A stretch of DNA of 64,000 nt from Dechloromonas sp. Dech2017 (GCA_009469585.1 SSXW01000002.1:245326-309325); one strand, 5' to 3'. Numbered from the stretch's first letter, positions 45,708 to 58,003 are shown. Made by a program: numbers and translations. Notes: generated by a model not told the origin, from the sequence alone.

Positions 45708-46957
45708 GGGAGTTTCCTGAATTCGGTCTGCAGTTGCCAGTCGGCAACCGCCTTGGCGTAGTCGGCGCGGGCGACGGCGGCCTCGCCCTGGATCTGGCGC
45801 AGGGTGCGGCGGGCGTCGAGCAGGTCCATCAGCCCCATCGCCCCCTTGGTGTAGGCGAACTCGGCGGCCTTGGCCACCCGCTCGGCATCGGCCAGCAGGC
45901 CGCCCTCCAGGCGCTGGTAGCGGTCGCGGGCGGCGAGCAGGGCGTTGCGGGCCTGGGCGACCTGGCCGCGCACCTGCGCCTGCTGCTGCTCGAAAGCCAG
46001 CCGGGCGGCGGCGTAATCGGTCTCGGCACGGGCGATCTGCCCCTCGTATTCGTGCCAGACGAAGAGCGGCAGGCTGACGCCCAGGCCGTAGCTGTTCACC
46101 GGTTCGCTCTGCCGGTTGTGTTCGTACTGCAGGCCGACGGTGAGGTCGCGCTTTTTCAGGGCGCGGGCCAGGTCGCGGTCGGCTTCGGCGGCATCCACCC
46201 GGCGCTGGGCGGCGTCGAGGTCGGGACGTTGCGGGATTTCAATTTCCGGCAGGTTTTTGCCGTCGACCGCCGGCCATGGGTCGCCGGCCTGCAGGCTGCG
46301 GGCGTCGGGCTCGCCGATCAGGTAGGCGAGCGCCAGCTGGGCCTGCTCGACTTCGCTCTGGGCGAGGCGGGCCTCGCTGTCGGCCCGGACACGGTCGATC
46401 TGCAGGCGGGTCAGGTCGACCGGCGCGATGTCGCCGGCCTTCTGGCGCAGCTTGCCGGCGTCGGCGCTCTTGCCGTAGAGGGCGGCCGTGTCGCGGGCCA
46501 GGGCCAGTTTTTCCTGGGCGAGCAGCAGGTCGTAGTAGGCGCGGCGCAGGACGCCGAGCTGCTGGCGTGCCGTCTCATCGGCATCGAAGCGGGTCGCCGC
46601 CAGGCGTGATTCGGCGCCCTTGATGCGCAGGTCGCGCTTGCCGCCGCGCTCAATCACCTGCTCGACGCGGAAAATCGTATCCATCCGCTTGTCCTTCAAG
46701 CCACCCGCCCCGAAGCCAGTGGACGGGCTGATCGCCTGGGCGTTGAGCGAAACCTCGGGGTTGGGTGTCTGGCGGGCCACCTGGCTATCGGCCGCCGCCC
46801 CGCTGACGGCCAGCCCGGCCAGGCGCAGTTCGCGGCTGTGTTCCTGCCAGCGGGCTTCGGCCTGGCGCAGCGAAAGGGGGCTGCCGCCGTCGGCAAGAAC
46901 CGCGGCAGGCAGCAGGAATAGGGCGAAAAATAGGCGTCGCATCGAATGGGCACTCAT
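45704..46957 (-). CDS. czcC: TolC-family outer-membrane factor, CzcC-like
   Basis: A 417-residue protein with signal peptide (LFFALFLLPAAVLA) and two TolC-like repeats of long helices (LRQAEARWQEHSRELRLAGLA and related; ARADYAKAVADWQLQTEFRK). It forms the outer-membrane duct of the tripartite pump. A Met five codons downstream is an alternative start. A dispersed-motif copy in antisense gives the peptide PAVDGKNLPEIEIPQ in the inter-repeat linker. Divergent from the two-component genes with 48 bases between starts. Confidence 0.9.
   Translation of the reverse strand: MSAHSMRRLFFALFLLPAAVLADGGSPLSLRQAEARWQEHSRELRLAGLAVSGAAADSQVARQTPNPEVSLNAQAISPSTGFGAGGLKDKRMDTIFRVEQVIERGGKRDLRIKGAESRLAATRFDADETARQQLGVLRRAYYDLLLAQEKLALARDTAALYGKSADAGKLRQKAGDIAPVDLTRLQIDRVRADSEARLAQSEVEQAQLALAYLIGEPDARSLQAGDPWPAVDGKNLPEIEIPQRPDLDAAQRRVDAAEADRDLARALKKRDLTVGLQYEHNRQSEPVNSYGLGVSLPLFVWHEYEGQIARAETDYAAARLAFEQQQAQVRGQVAQARNALLAARDRYQRLEGGLLADAERVAKAAEFAYTKGAMGLMDLLDARRTLRQIQGEAAVARADYAKAVADWQLQTEFRKLP
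46235..46275 (+). repeat. Dispersed motif copy 12
   Basis: GATTTCAATTTCCGGCAGGT then TTTTGCCGTCGACCGCCGGC, with the last core bases changed. It is inside the czcC-like gene, antisense. Confidence 0.8.
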
Positions 46958-46985
46958 GGTGGAGTGGTATCTTAGGGAGCCTCAC

Positions 46986-47002
46986 TGACCAATTTCTGAC
47001 CA
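46986..47002 (+). promoter_or_regulatory. Direct repeat operator between czcC and the response regulator
   Basis: TGACCA occurs at 46986-46991 and 46997-47002, 11 bp apart, in the 48-base divergent spacer and 3 bases before the regulator ATG. Phased direct repeats fit OmpR/PhoB-family binding. The closeness to the start suggests autoregulation or a nearly leaderless transcript. Confidence 0.5.
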
Positions 47003-47005
47003 CCG

Positions 47006-47686
47006 ATGCGCATACTGCTTGTCGAGGACGACGCCCTGCTGGCCGACGGCCTGGCCCGCTCGCTGCGCCAGTCGGGCTACCTCGTCGAGGTCGCCAGCGA
47101 CGGGCCGACGGCCGACCGCTGGCTGCAAGACGGCGAATTCGACCTCACCCTGCTCGACCTCGGCCTGCCCGGCCTGGACGGCAGCGAGGTGCTGCAGCGC
47201 CTGCGCCAGCGCAAGCAACGCACGCCGGTGCTCGTCCTTTCGGCCCGCCAGGGACTCGATGAGCGCGTCCGCCTGCTCGACCTGGGGGCCGACGACTACA
47301 TGGTCAAGCCGGTCGCCCTGGCCGAACTGGAAGCCCGGGCCCGCGCCCTGATCCGCCGCGGCCAGGGCGGTGCCGAACCGGTGATCGGCTTCGGCCGCCT
47401 GCAACTCGACACCGTCGGCCGGCGCGCCTGGCTGGAGGGCAACGCGCTGGAGCTGGCGGCGCGCGAGTGGGCGGCGCTGGAATTCCTGGTGCAACGGGTC
47501 AATCGCATCGTCAGCAAGGAGCAGATCAGCCAGGCGCTCTATGGCTGGGACGAGGACATCACCCCGAACGCCGTCGAGAAGTCGATTTCCCGCCTGCGCA
47601 GTAAGCTGGAGCCGGCCGGCATCACCATCCGCACCGTGCGCGGCCTCGGTTATTACCTGGAAAAGCCGGACGATGCCGCCGGCTAG
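47006..47686 (+). CDS. OmpR-family response regulator for the metal-efflux operon
   Basis: A 226-residue protein. The receiver domain (residues 1-118) has acidic pocket EDD, phospho-Asp in LTLLDLGLPGLDG and Lys in DYMVKPVALAEL. The winged-helix output domain (130-220) has VNRIVSKEQISQALYGW and AVEKSISRLRSKLE. It resembles QseB/TctD/CzcR-type regulators. The sensor-kinase gene overlaps its 3' end. Confidence 0.93.
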   Translation: MRILLVEDDALLADGLARSLRQSGYLVEVASDGPTADRWLQDGEFDLTLLDLGLPGLDGSEVLQRLRQRKQRTPVLVLSARQGLDERVRLLDLGADDYMVKPVALAELEARARALIRRGQGGAEPVIGFGRLQLDTVGRRAWLEGNALELAAREWAALEFLVQRVNRIVSKEQISQALYGWDEDITPNAVEKSISRLRSKLEPAGITIRTVRGLGYYLEKPDDAAG

Positions 47687-49046
47687 CCTGCGCCTCCAGC
47701 TCCTCCACCGCCTGCTGCCGGCCATGCTGGCTATGCTCCTGGCCGGCGCCGCGACGGCTTACTGGATCGCCTGGCGCAGCGCCACCAAGGCCTACGACCG
47801 CGCCCTGTTCGACACCACGCTGGCCATCGCCGAGCAGTTGCGGGTGGTCGACGGCAAGCCGCAGCTGCCGCTGACGCCGCAGGCCAGGGCGGTTCTGCTC
47901 ACCGACAAGTTCGACCGCATCTTCTACGCCGTGCGCAGCGAGGCGCAGGAGTTGCTCGACGGCGACCCCGGGCTGCCCATGCCGTCGGCCGCCGAATGGC
48001 CGGCCTCGAACCGGGAGGGGCGCTATTACTTCGACGGCCGGCTCGACGACCAGCCGATCCGGGTGGCAGCGCTGCGCATCGAGGTGGACGATCATCCGCT
48101 GACCATCCTGGCCGGTGAAACCCTGATCAAGCGCAACGCCTTGGTCATGGAAATTATTTTCGGCATGCTGTTGCCCGAGTTGCTGCTCGTTGCGGTCAGC
48201 ATCGGCGTCGTCTGGTTCGGCGTGCGGGCCGGCCTGAAGCCGCTGGCCGCCCTGCGCCAGGAGCTGGCCGGCCGCTCGCAGGCCGACCTCAGCCCGGTGC
48301 GGGTGCCGGTGCCCGAGGAAATCCAGCCGGTGGTGGCCGAAGTCAATGAACTGCTCGAGCGGCTGGAGCGCTCGCTGAACAGCCAGCGCAATTTCGTCTC
48401 CGATGCCGCCCATCAGCTGCGCACGCCGGTCGCCGCACTGCAGGCCCAGGTCGAGGCCAGCCTGCGCGAGGCGGGAGCGGCCAGCCGGCCGCAGATCGCC
48501 GGCATCCTCGACGCCACCCAGCGCCTGTCGCACCTGATCACCCAGATGCTGTCGCTGGCCCGCGCCGAACCGGCCCTGCCCCAGACGACGACGCCGGTTT
48601 CGCTGGTCACCCTGGCCCGCCAGGCGGCCGAAGCCTGGCTGCCGGCCGCCATCGACAAGCGGATCGACCTCGGCTTCGAGCTCGAGGCGGCCAGCGTCGG
48701 CGGCAACGCCCTGCTCCTCCAGGAACTACTCGCCAACCTGCTCGACAACGCGCTGCGCCACGCCCCGGCCGGCGGCACCGTCACCGTCAGCTGCGGCCGG
48801 CGTGGCGATGAGGCCTGGCTGCGCGTCGAGGACAGCGGCGAGGGCATCGCCGAAAGCGAACGGGACAAGGTCTTCGAACGCTTCTACCAGCCGCCGGGCA
48901 GTCGCAGCGAGGGCAACGGCCTGGGCCTGGCCATCGTCCGCGAAATCGCCGCCCGGCATGGCGGCCACGTCGTCGCACTGGCCTCGCCGCGGCTCGGCGG
49001 GCTGCTCGTCGAGGCGGTTTTTCCGGCCGTCGCCGAGGCCGCCTGA
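47673..49046 (+). CDS. Sensor histidine kinase for the metal-efflux operon
   Basis: A 457-residue inner-membrane kinase. Two helices (residues 12-32 and 168-190) bracket a periplasmic 2CSK_N-type sensor. HAMP-like linker, HisKA ([19 protein letters not shown]) and HATPase ([27 protein letters not shown]) follow. It is TctE/QseC-like. Start ATG 47673 lies inside the regulator gene (14-base overlap), so the two are co-translated. The periplasmic metal or anion sensed cannot be told. Confidence 0.9.
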   Translation: MPPASLRLQLLHRLLPAMLAMLLAGAATAYWIAWRSATKAYDRALFDTTLAIAEQLRVVDGKPQLPLTPQARAVLLTDKFDRIFYAVRSEAQELLDGDPGLPMPSAAEWPASNREGRYYFDGRLDDQPIRVAALRIEVDDHPLTILAGETLIKRNALVMEIIFGMLLPELLLVAVSIGVVWFGVRAGLKPLAALRQELAGRSQADLSPVRVPVPEEIQPVVAEVNELLERLERSLNSQRNFVSDAAHQLRTPVAALQAQVEASLREAGAASRPQIAGILDATQRLSHLITQMLSLARAEPALPQTTTPVSLVTLARQAAEAWLPAAIDKRIDLGFELEAASVGGNALLLQELLANLLDNALRHAPAGGTVTVSCGRRGDEAWLRVEDSGEGIAESERDKVFERFYQPPGSRSEGNGLGLAIVREIAARHGGHVVALASPRLGGLLVEAVFPAVAEAA

Positions 49047-49087
49047 CATTTCAAAATCGGCCGTTTTTTGCCGTCGACCGCAGCAAT
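49047..49087 (+). repeat. Dispersed motif copy 13
   Basis: CATTTCAAAATCGGCCGTTT then TTTGCCGTCGACCGCAGC and AATTG. It begins at the base after the sensor-kinase stop and lies before uvrA, in the same orientation as copy 9. Confidence 0.92.
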
Positions 49088-49141
49088 TGCGTCGACCTTG
49101 CGTATAGTTCTGACTCCCCTTCGGACCAGCAAAAAACAGCG

Positions 49142-51963
<2,822 letters not shown>

Positions 51964-51967
<4 letters not shown>

Positions 51968-52335
51968 GCGCTGCCGAGTTCAAGGGCAAGAAGGGCCTGC
52001 GCCGGCTATGGAACGCGCTGGGCTACTCGCGCGATGGTCTGGGCGCCGCCTGGCAGAACGAAGCGGCCTTTCGCGAGGAAGTGCTGCTCGCCGCCATCAC
52101 CATTCCGCTGGCTCTGTATCTGGGCCAGAGCGGCGTCGAACGGGCGCTGATGATAGGCGCCATCATCCTCGTCCTGATCGTCGAGATCCTCAACTCGGCG
52201 GTCGAGGCGGTGGTCGACAAGGCCTCGCCGGAAAAGCACGAACTGGCCAAGCGGGCCAAGGACATGGGCAGCGCCGCCGTGCTCTTCAGCCTGGTCAACG
52301 CCGCCGTCATCTGGGTCTGCATCCTCTGGCCGTAA
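51964..52335 (+). CDS. dgkA: Diacylglycerol kinase
   Basis: A 123-residue trimeric membrane kinase that recycles diacylglycerol from phospholipid turnover. Three helices and the catalytic motif are visible ([50 protein letters not shown] is the conserved core region, shortened here to [14 protein letters not shown]). ATG overlaps the uvrA stop. Confidence 0.95.
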
Positions 52336-52362
52336 GCCCGGCTGGGCAAGCGGCGGCCGGAC

Positions 52363-53646
52363 TCAGGCCGGGCGCCCGCCCGGTGCCAGCTCGACCCGGT
52401 TGCGCCCCAGGCGCTTGGCCTCGTAGAGGGCGTCGTCGGCCCGCTTGAGGGCGATTTCGATCGGGCATTCGCTGGCATCGGCCAGGCCCATGCTGACCGT
52501 GACGCGAACCGCCCGCCCGTCGGGCAGCGCGATATCCCAGCCTGCCAGGCTGGCCCGCAGGCGCTCGGCCAGCCGGCTCGCCTCCTCCGGCGTCACCTCG
52601 GGAAAAAGGAAGGCGAATTCCTCACCGCCGTAGCGGCAGACCAGGTCGGACTGGCGCATGGCCGCGTGCACCAGGTCGGCGAAGATGCGCAGCACGAGGT
52701 CGCCGGCGGCGTGGCCATAGGTGTCGTTGAGTTTCTTGAAGGCATCGAGGTCGGCCATGGCGACGGTGACCGGCCGCCGGTAGCGCTGGGCCCGCTGCAG
52801 CTCCAGCTCGGCCACCTGCATGAAATGACGGCGGTTCATCAGGCCGGTCAGGCCATCCTTGTTGGCCAGCTGTTCGAGCTCCTGGCGGGTCTCGTCGTTC
52901 TGGATGAGCAAGGCGTGGTGCTCGCGGATGCTTTGCTCGACGGCCTGGATTTCCAGCATGCGCGACGAACCGAACTGCGGCGCCGGCTGCTCGGTGCTCA
53001 GCGTGGACAGCGCCTGGTCGATGCGCTGCAGCGGGTAGATCAGGTGGCGGCGGACGAGGATGATGAAGGCGAGCAGGAAGAGACCGACCAGCACGAGGAC
53101 CAGCATCAGCTTGTAGCGGGCCAGGTTCATCGCCGAGGTCGCCACCTTGAGGTCGGTGCTGGCCAGGTTGGTGCCCTGGATCGAGACGTCGTCGATCTGG
53201 TTGTCGAGGCGTGCCGCCAGCCGCTGCCATTCGGCGTGATAGGCGTCGAGGCGGGCTTCGCCGCCGGCCGCCTGGCGCACCACCTCGCCGAGAAAGCGCT
53301 CGGCCTCGCGGGCCAGCCGCGACGACTCGGGATGCTCGAGGACGCTGGGATGACTGGCGATCAGCGTGACCACGAACAGCGATTGCTGGCGGGCGGCCTG
53401 GGTGCTGACCGCGAAGATGCGCTCCCCCTCCTGGCGGATCTGCTCCAGATTGCGGGCCAGGCGCTGGTAGCGGATGATTTCCGGCACGGTCTGCTCCTGC
53501 AGCCGGCTGGTCACGTCGATCACCCGCTGCTGGTCGAGGGCGAGCTGGACGACGGCGACGCCGAAGGCGAGCAGGAAAACGAAGGCGAGCAGGCCGAAGG
53601 CCCGCCCGGCATGCATGCCCTTGAGCGGTGCGATCAGCGGCGGCAT
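52363..53646 (-). CDS. Membrane diguanylate cyclase (GGDEF family)
   Basis: A 427-residue protein. Two helices (residues 15-37 and 180-203) bound a periplasmic helical sensor. A short coiled coil leads into a GGDEF domain with DGLTGLMNRRHFMQ and the active-site loop YGGEEFAFLFP, the catalytically competent GGEEF form. No EAL domain is present, so it should make cyclic di-GMP. An RxxD inhibitory site is not evident. A Met ten codons downstream is an alternative start. Confidence 0.92.
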   Translation of the reverse strand: MPPLIAPLKGMHAGRAFGLLAFVFLLAFGVAVVQLALDQQRVIDVTSRLQEQTVPEIIRYQRLARNLEQIRQEGERIFAVSTQAARQQSLFVVTLIASHPSVLEHPESSRLAREAERFLGEVVRQAAGGEARLDAYHAEWQRLAARLDNQIDDVSIQGTNLASTDLKVATSAMNLARYKLMLVLVLVGLFLLAFIILVRRHLIYPLQRIDQALSTLSTEQPAPQFGSSRMLEIQAVEQSIREHHALLIQNDETRQELEQLANKDGLTGLMNRRHFMQVAELELQRAQRYRRPVTVAMADLDAFKKLNDTYGHAAGDLVLRIFADLVHAAMRQSDLVCRYGGEEFAFLFPEVTPEEASRLAERLRASLAGWDIALPDGRAVRVTVSMGLADASECPIEIALKRADDALYEAKRLGRNRVELAPGGRPA

Positions 53647-53689
53647 GGGGCGGCAGTGGCCCGGGCGACGACGGCGGAAAAAACAGGCA

Positions 53690-54442
53690 TCAACTCACGC
53701 GAAACGGCAGGAAACGGGAATTGATCCGATCATACGTCCCATTGCGCTTGATGCGATCGAGCGCGCCGTCGATTTCCTCGCGCAGCGCCGGACGCAGCGG
53801 CGAGATGCCGATCATCGCCTCGCCGCTCAGTTCGGCCGAGGAATAAACGGTCGGCGTCAGGCCGAGGTGACGGAAGCTGCGGTTTTTCTGCATGTCGAGA
53901 GCACTTTCCATGGGCACCAGCGCCGCCTGGACAGTGCCGGCGGTCAGCGCTTCGCGCACCGCCCCGGCGCTGCGCACGGCGTGCACGCTCCAGCCCCGCT
54001 GGCGGGCATAGCGCTCCTGCGCCGAGCCGGAAACGACCGCGGCGAGCACGCCGGCGGCGCCCGGCTCGATATCGGGCCGGGCCAGCCACAGCGACAGCGA
54101 ACGGTAGTAGGGTTTGCTGAGCAGCAACTTGCTGTACTGCTCGGGCTTGTCGAAGATGCCGACGGCAGCCAGGTCGGCCCGGCCCTCGGCAACGGTCTGC
54201 ACGGCCTGGCCGAGCGCCTTGACGTCGAACAGGCAGGTGGCGCCGATTTCCCGGCACAGGGCGCGGGCGATCTCGACGCTGAACCCGGTCAGCTGGCCGC
54301 TGGCGTCGCGATACGACATGGGCGGCGCATCGTCGAGGACAAGGACGCGCAGCGCCTCGCTGCTCGCAGCCCGGCTCGCCCCGCCGTCCTGGCCGGCCGG
54401 CAGGGTGCACAACAACAGGACGAGCAGCAGACCGCGCAACAT
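53690..54442 (-). CDS. Periplasmic solute-binding protein, family 3
   Basis: A 250-residue protein with a signal peptide (LLLVLLLCTLPAG). The mature part matches the SBP_bac_3 fold (PPMSYRDASGQLTGFSVEIARALCREIGATC, GRADLAAVGIFDKPEQ, SGEAMIGISPLRPALREEIDGAL). No transporter genes follow, so it is probably a sensor-type or orphan binding protein, perhaps working with the neighbouring GGDEF protein (44 bases downstream). Ligand unknown. Confidence 0.85.
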   Translation of the reverse strand: MLRGLLLVLLLCTLPAGQDGGASRAASSEALRVLVLDDAPPMSYRDASGQLTGFSVEIARALCREIGATCLFDVKALGQAVQTVAEGRADLAAVGIFDKPEQYSKLLLSKPYYRSLSLWLARPDIEPGAAGVLAAVVSGSAQERYARQRGWSVHAVRSAGAVREALTAGTVQAALVPMESALDMQKNRSFRHLGLTPTVYSSAELSGEAMIGISPLRPALREEIDGALDRIKRNGTYDRINSRFLPFRVS

Positions 54443-54497
54443 GAATTTTGCATAGACGTGGAATGCCGGGAGTATAGTCGTTTTGACTAAAGCCGTG

Positions 54498-57400
54498 TTA
54501 CTGGGCGAAGAACCGGGGCAATTCGACCAGCTCGCCCTGCAGCGGGAAGAAGATGGCCAGGCGGAGCGGCACCGGGTCGCCGGCGAACAGGCTGGCGTAG
54601 CGTTCGAGCTGCGGCCGGTAGGTTTCGGCACGGGCCGCCAGTTGGTCGGCCGGCAGGCGCACCGTCTTGTAGTCGACGATCCAGCGCGCGCCGTCGGCGA
54701 CGAAAGTGCGGTCGATGACGTGGTGGCTGACCACCCCGCCGTCGCAGCTGCTCCACGCCTGTTCGGCGCCCGACTCGGCATGCTCGGCGAGCAGCCAGCG
54801 GCCGGTCGGCGATTCCAGCGTCCGGACGAGCGCCGCCACCACCTCGGCCGCCCCGCTGGCCGCCTCGTCGGCGGCGTGGCCCTGGCCGGCCAGCCAGCGC
54901 CGGCAGGCCGGCTGCAAAGCGGCGAGCGCTGCGGTCGACGGCAATTCCCGGCGATTTTTCACCAACAGTTCCAGGTAGCGATGGACCAGCGTGCCGACCG
55001 AGGCTTCCAGCGCCAGGCCGACGTCCATGGCGTCGAGTTCGAGCGGATTGTCGGCCGGCCGCGGGCTGGCCGGCAGGCTGCGCAGTTCGGCCGGCACTGC
55101 CGCCTGGCGCAGGCGGAGCAGCGGCGGCACGAAGGCGGCCGGGTCGATGCCGGCGGCCGGCCCGACGACTTCGGTGCTTCCGGCCGCGCCGGCCAGCGCG
55201 GCGGCGAAGACGGGCTGGGCGACGCCCGGCCAGAGCAGCCGGAGCAGGCTGCCGCTGGCCGGCTGGCGCAGGCCGTCGTCGCTCTTGTCGTCGGCGGCGG
55301 CGACGCCGACCAGGTGCAGGCGGCGGATGGCCCGGGTGGCGGCGACGTAGAGCAGGCGCTCGTCCTCGTGCGCCGCCCGCTCGCCTTCGAGCTTCCTGAG
55401 GTAGTCGTAGGCGCTCGGCGTGTCGTCGCCCTGGCCCTTCTGCCGCAGCGGCGCCACCAGCAGGTGTTCGTCGCCGTCGGCCCCGGCCACCTCGTCCCAC
55501 AGCAGCAGGCTGCTGTCGTTGCCGCCGGTCGTCCGGTGCAGGCCGGGCAGGATCACGGTGTCGAATTCGAGGCCCTTCGACTTGTGGATGGTCATCATCT
55601 GCAACGCGTCGCCCTGCGGGTCGGCCGGGGCATAGAGTTGGCCGGCCTCGGCGGCCAGCCGTTCGGCGTCGAGCCGGCCGGCGGCGGCCAGGCGGTCGAC
55701 CAGCGCGAAGAAGGCGGCGACGTCGTCGAGCGCCGCCGGCGCCTCAAGGCAGCGCGGCCCGCCCAGCATCCGCCAGACGCCTTCCAGCCAGCGCCGCGGG
55801 TGCTGCCGGCCGCGGCCGGCGAAGGCGGTGGCCAGCACGTCGCGGACATGGCCCAGGCGTTGCCGTCCATCTTCCGACAGGCGGGCCAGCCGGGCCTCGT
55901 CGTGCATCAGCTGCCAGATGGTCGCCTGCTTGTCGTCGGCGGCCAGGGCGTGCAGGTCGGCCAGCTTGAGGCCGCACCACGGGGCGCGCAGCAGGGCCAG
56001 CCAATGGACGCGGTCGGCGCGGTGATGCAGGGCGCGGAACAGGGTGAGCAGGTCCTGCACGTGCTGGCGGCCGTCCAGGCCCTCGATGTCGACGGCCTGG
56101 AAGCGCAGCTCGGGGGCGCTGCGGCGGATCTCGGCAACAAGGGCGTCGAGGTGGCTGCGGGCGCGGACCAGCACGGCGATGCGTTCGGCCGGCGCCTCTT
56201 GCCGCGCGGCGCGGATGATGGCCAGCACCTGGCGGGCCTCGTCGCCGCCGTCGCCGCCATCGCCGGCGAGCACCGGGTGCACGCGTACGGCGCTGCCGGC
56301 CTCGGCTGGCCGGGTGGCAGCCGAGTCGGCGTAGCGCACGGCGCCAGCCTCGGGGCAGTCGGCGGCGGGGAAGATGGCCGGGAAGGCGGCATTGACCCAA
56401 TCGACCACGGCCGGATACGAGCGGTTGTTGCGGAACAGGCGCAGGTGGCCCAGCCGGAGGTCGCCGATGCCGCGCTCGCGGACGCGCAGGAAGAGCCCGA
56501 CGTCGGCCTTGCGGAAGCGGTAGATGGACTGCATCGGGTCGCCGACGACGAACAGGGTGCGCCCGTCGTCGGGCGTCCAGCCGCGGGTCAGGCGGGCGAT
56601 CAGGCCTACCTGGCTGGGGCTGGTGTCCTGGAACTCATCGACCAGCAGGTGGCGGATGCGGTAGTCGAGGGCCTGGGCGAGGTCGGTCGGCGCCTCGTCG
56701 TCGCCCAGGGCCAGCCCGGCGCGGGCGGCGATCTCGATGAAATCGACCTCGCCGGCTTCCTGGAAAGCCAGCCACAACTGCCCGGCGGCCAGCCGCAACA
56801 GGCGCGAGAAGCCTTCGACGGTGGCCCACTCGGCCTCGCCCAGCTGCGGCTGCGGCAGGCCGGGCAGCATGGCCAGCGCCTCTTCCAGGCCGGCCACGCC
56901 GCGCAGCTCGGCGAGCAGATCGAGCATGGCTTTCTTCCGGTCGGCGAACTCGCCGCCGGCCGGGAAGCCGACCCGCTTGTCGACCGTCTTGCGCAGCGTG
57001 CCGCCGCCGGTCAGCAGCAGGCCGGCCAGCGCCTGCCAGCGGGCGAGATCGGCGACCGCTGCGGTCAACGGCAAATTTCCGTCGAAAATCGAATCGAGAG
57101 GGCCGGGCACGCTGCTCCCCACATTCGCCGCCGCGAAGCGAGCCAGCGGCATCAGCAGCGACTGCATCCGGCCGTCGAGCAGGCCGGCAACGGCGGCCAG
57201 GTCGCGCTCGACCAGCGCCGCGAAGCCGGCCTCGACGTCGGCCTTCATCGCCCCGCTCTCGATGCGCGCCGCGTGGTGCAGCCACTGGTCGCGGCGGCCG
57301 AGCATGCTGACCAGCAGCCTTTCCAGGCGGCCGGCGTGGTTGTCCATGAAGGCCAGCGCGGCGGCCACCACGTCGGCATCGGCCGTTTCGTTCTCGACCA

Positions 57401-57890
57401 TTTCCAGCGTGCGGCGCGCCGCCGTCGCGTAGTGCGTCTCGGCCTCGTCGGTCACCGCCGGCTGGCTGCCGAAGCGGCTGAGGTAGGGCATCTGCCGGGC
57501 CAGGCTGGCGCACAGCGCATCGAGCGTCGTGATGCGCAGCCGGCCGGGATGGGAAAGCAGGTGCCAGGCGCGCTCGGCGTCGCGGGCCAGCACCCGGCCG
57601 GCCAGCTCGAAGGTCAGCTGCTTGTGGGCCTGGGTCGGCCGCTCGCCGCCGGCCGCCCGCTCCAGGCTACCGAGGATGCGGTCGCGCATCTCGGTCGCCG
57701 CCTTGTTGGTGAAGGTCAGCGCCAGCACCTCCTCCGGGTGGTCGACAACGGCCAAGAGGCGCAGGTAGCGCTGGGTCAGCAACTCCGTCTTGCCAGCCCC
57801 GGCCGGCGCCTCGACGATGAAGGAAGCCAGGTCGAGCGCCCGCTGGCGGGCCAGGTCGTCCTCGTGCAGGCGGTCGGCTGCGACAATCAT
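54498..57890 (-). CDS. addA: AddA-like helicase-nuclease
   Basis: A 1130-residue UvrD/RecB-superfamily protein for double-strand-break end processing. ATG 57890 follows GGGAG. Motif I is EAPAGAGKTELLTQRYL, motif Ia ALTFTNKAATEMRDRI, motif II region LLVDEFQDTSPSQ, motif III VGDPMQSIYRFRKAD, and motif V/VI TIHKSKGLEFD and LLYVAATRA. The C-terminal PD-(D/E)xK nuclease has IVDYKT. Two dispersed-motif copies lie in it, both sense (peptides ELPSTAALAAL and NLPLTAAVADL). Its usual partner gene addB lies 1.9 kb upstream, separated by an insert. Confidence 0.9.
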   Translation of the reverse strand: MIVAADRLHEDDLARQRALDLASFIVEAPAGAGKTELLTQRYLRLLAVVDHPEEVLALTFTNKAATEMRDRILGSLERAAGGERPTQAHKQLTFELAGRVLARDAERAWHLLSHPGRLRITTLDALCASLARQMPYLSRFGSQPAVTDEAETHYATAARRTLEMVENETADADVVAAALAFMDNHAGRLERLLVSMLGRRDQWLHHAARIESGAMKADVEAGFAALVERDLAAVAGLLDGRMQSLLMPLARFAAANVGSSVPGPLDSIFDGNLPLTAAVADLARWQALAGLLLTGGGTLRKTVDKRVGFPAGGEFADRKKAMLDLLAELRGVAGLEEALAMLPGLPQPQLGEAEWATVEGFSRLLRLAAGQLWLAFQEAGEVDFIEIAARAGLALGDDEAPTDLAQALDYRIRHLLVDEFQDTSPSQVGLIARLTRGWTPDDGRTLFVVGDPMQSIYRFRKADVGLFLRVRERGIGDLRLGHLRLFRNNRSYPAVVDWVNAAFPAIFPAADCPEAGAVRYADSAATRPAEAGSAVRVHPVLAGDGGDGGDEARQVLAIIRAARQEAPAERIAVLVRARSHLDALVAEIRRSAPELRFQAVDIEGLDGRQHVQDLLTLFRALHHRADRVHWLALLRAPWCGLKLADLHALAADDKQATIWQLMHDEARLARLSEDGRQRLGHVRDVLATAFAGRGRQHPRRWLEGVWRMLGGPRCLEAPAALDDVAAFFALVDRLAAAGRLDAERLAAEAGQLYAPADPQGDALQMMTIHKSKGLEFDTVILPGLHRTTGGNDSSLLLWDEVAGADGDEHLLVAPLRQKGQGDDTPSAYDYLRKLEGERAAHEDERLLYVAATRAIRRLHLVGVAAADDKSDDGLRQPASGSLLRLLWPGVAQPVFAAALAGAAGSTEVVGPAAGIDPAAFVPPLLRLRQAAVPAELRSLPASPRPADNPLELDAMDVGLALEASVGTLVHRYLELLVKNRRELPSTAALAALQPACRRWLAGQGHAADEAASGAAEVVAALVRTLESPTGRWLLAEHAESGAEQAWSSCDGGVVSHHVIDRTFVADGARWIVDYKTVRLPADQLAARAETYRPQLERYASLFAGDPVPLRLAIFFPLQGELVELPRFFAQ
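54928..54959 (-). repeat. Dispersed motif copy 15
   Basis: On the minus strand AAAAATCGCCGGGAATT then the exact core GCCGTCGACCGCAGC. It is inside addA, sense. Confidence 0.9.
57058..57093 (-). repeat. Dispersed motif copy 16 (GTTGAC variant)
   Basis: On the minus strand GATTTTCGACGGAAATTT then GCCGTTGACCGCAGC and GGTCG. It is inside addA, sense. Confidence 0.88.
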
Positions 57891-57923
57891 TGATACTCCC
57901 GATAGATTTCCGACCAAATAATC

Positions 57924-57961
57924 GTCCACAGGAAGAAAGTCGCGACTTTCTTCCTGTGGAC
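57924..57961. repeat. Perfect 38-bp palindrome
   Basis: GTCCACAGGAAGAAAGTCG is followed directly by its exact reverse complement, with no spacer. It lies 34 bases upstream of the addA start and is followed by TAAAAAAC. No T-tract follows on either strand in the position of a classic terminator. It marks the addA-side edge of the low-GC insert. Confidence 0.9.
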
Positions 57962-58003
57962 TAAAAAACAGTCGCTCACATAATGGAACAATTCGGCTGC
58001 TAC

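Noticed and set aside
47838..47852. GGTCGACGGCAAG in the sensor-kinase gene
   Set aside because: Lacks the GCTGC end and any A/T tract; likely chance in GC-rich coding sequence.
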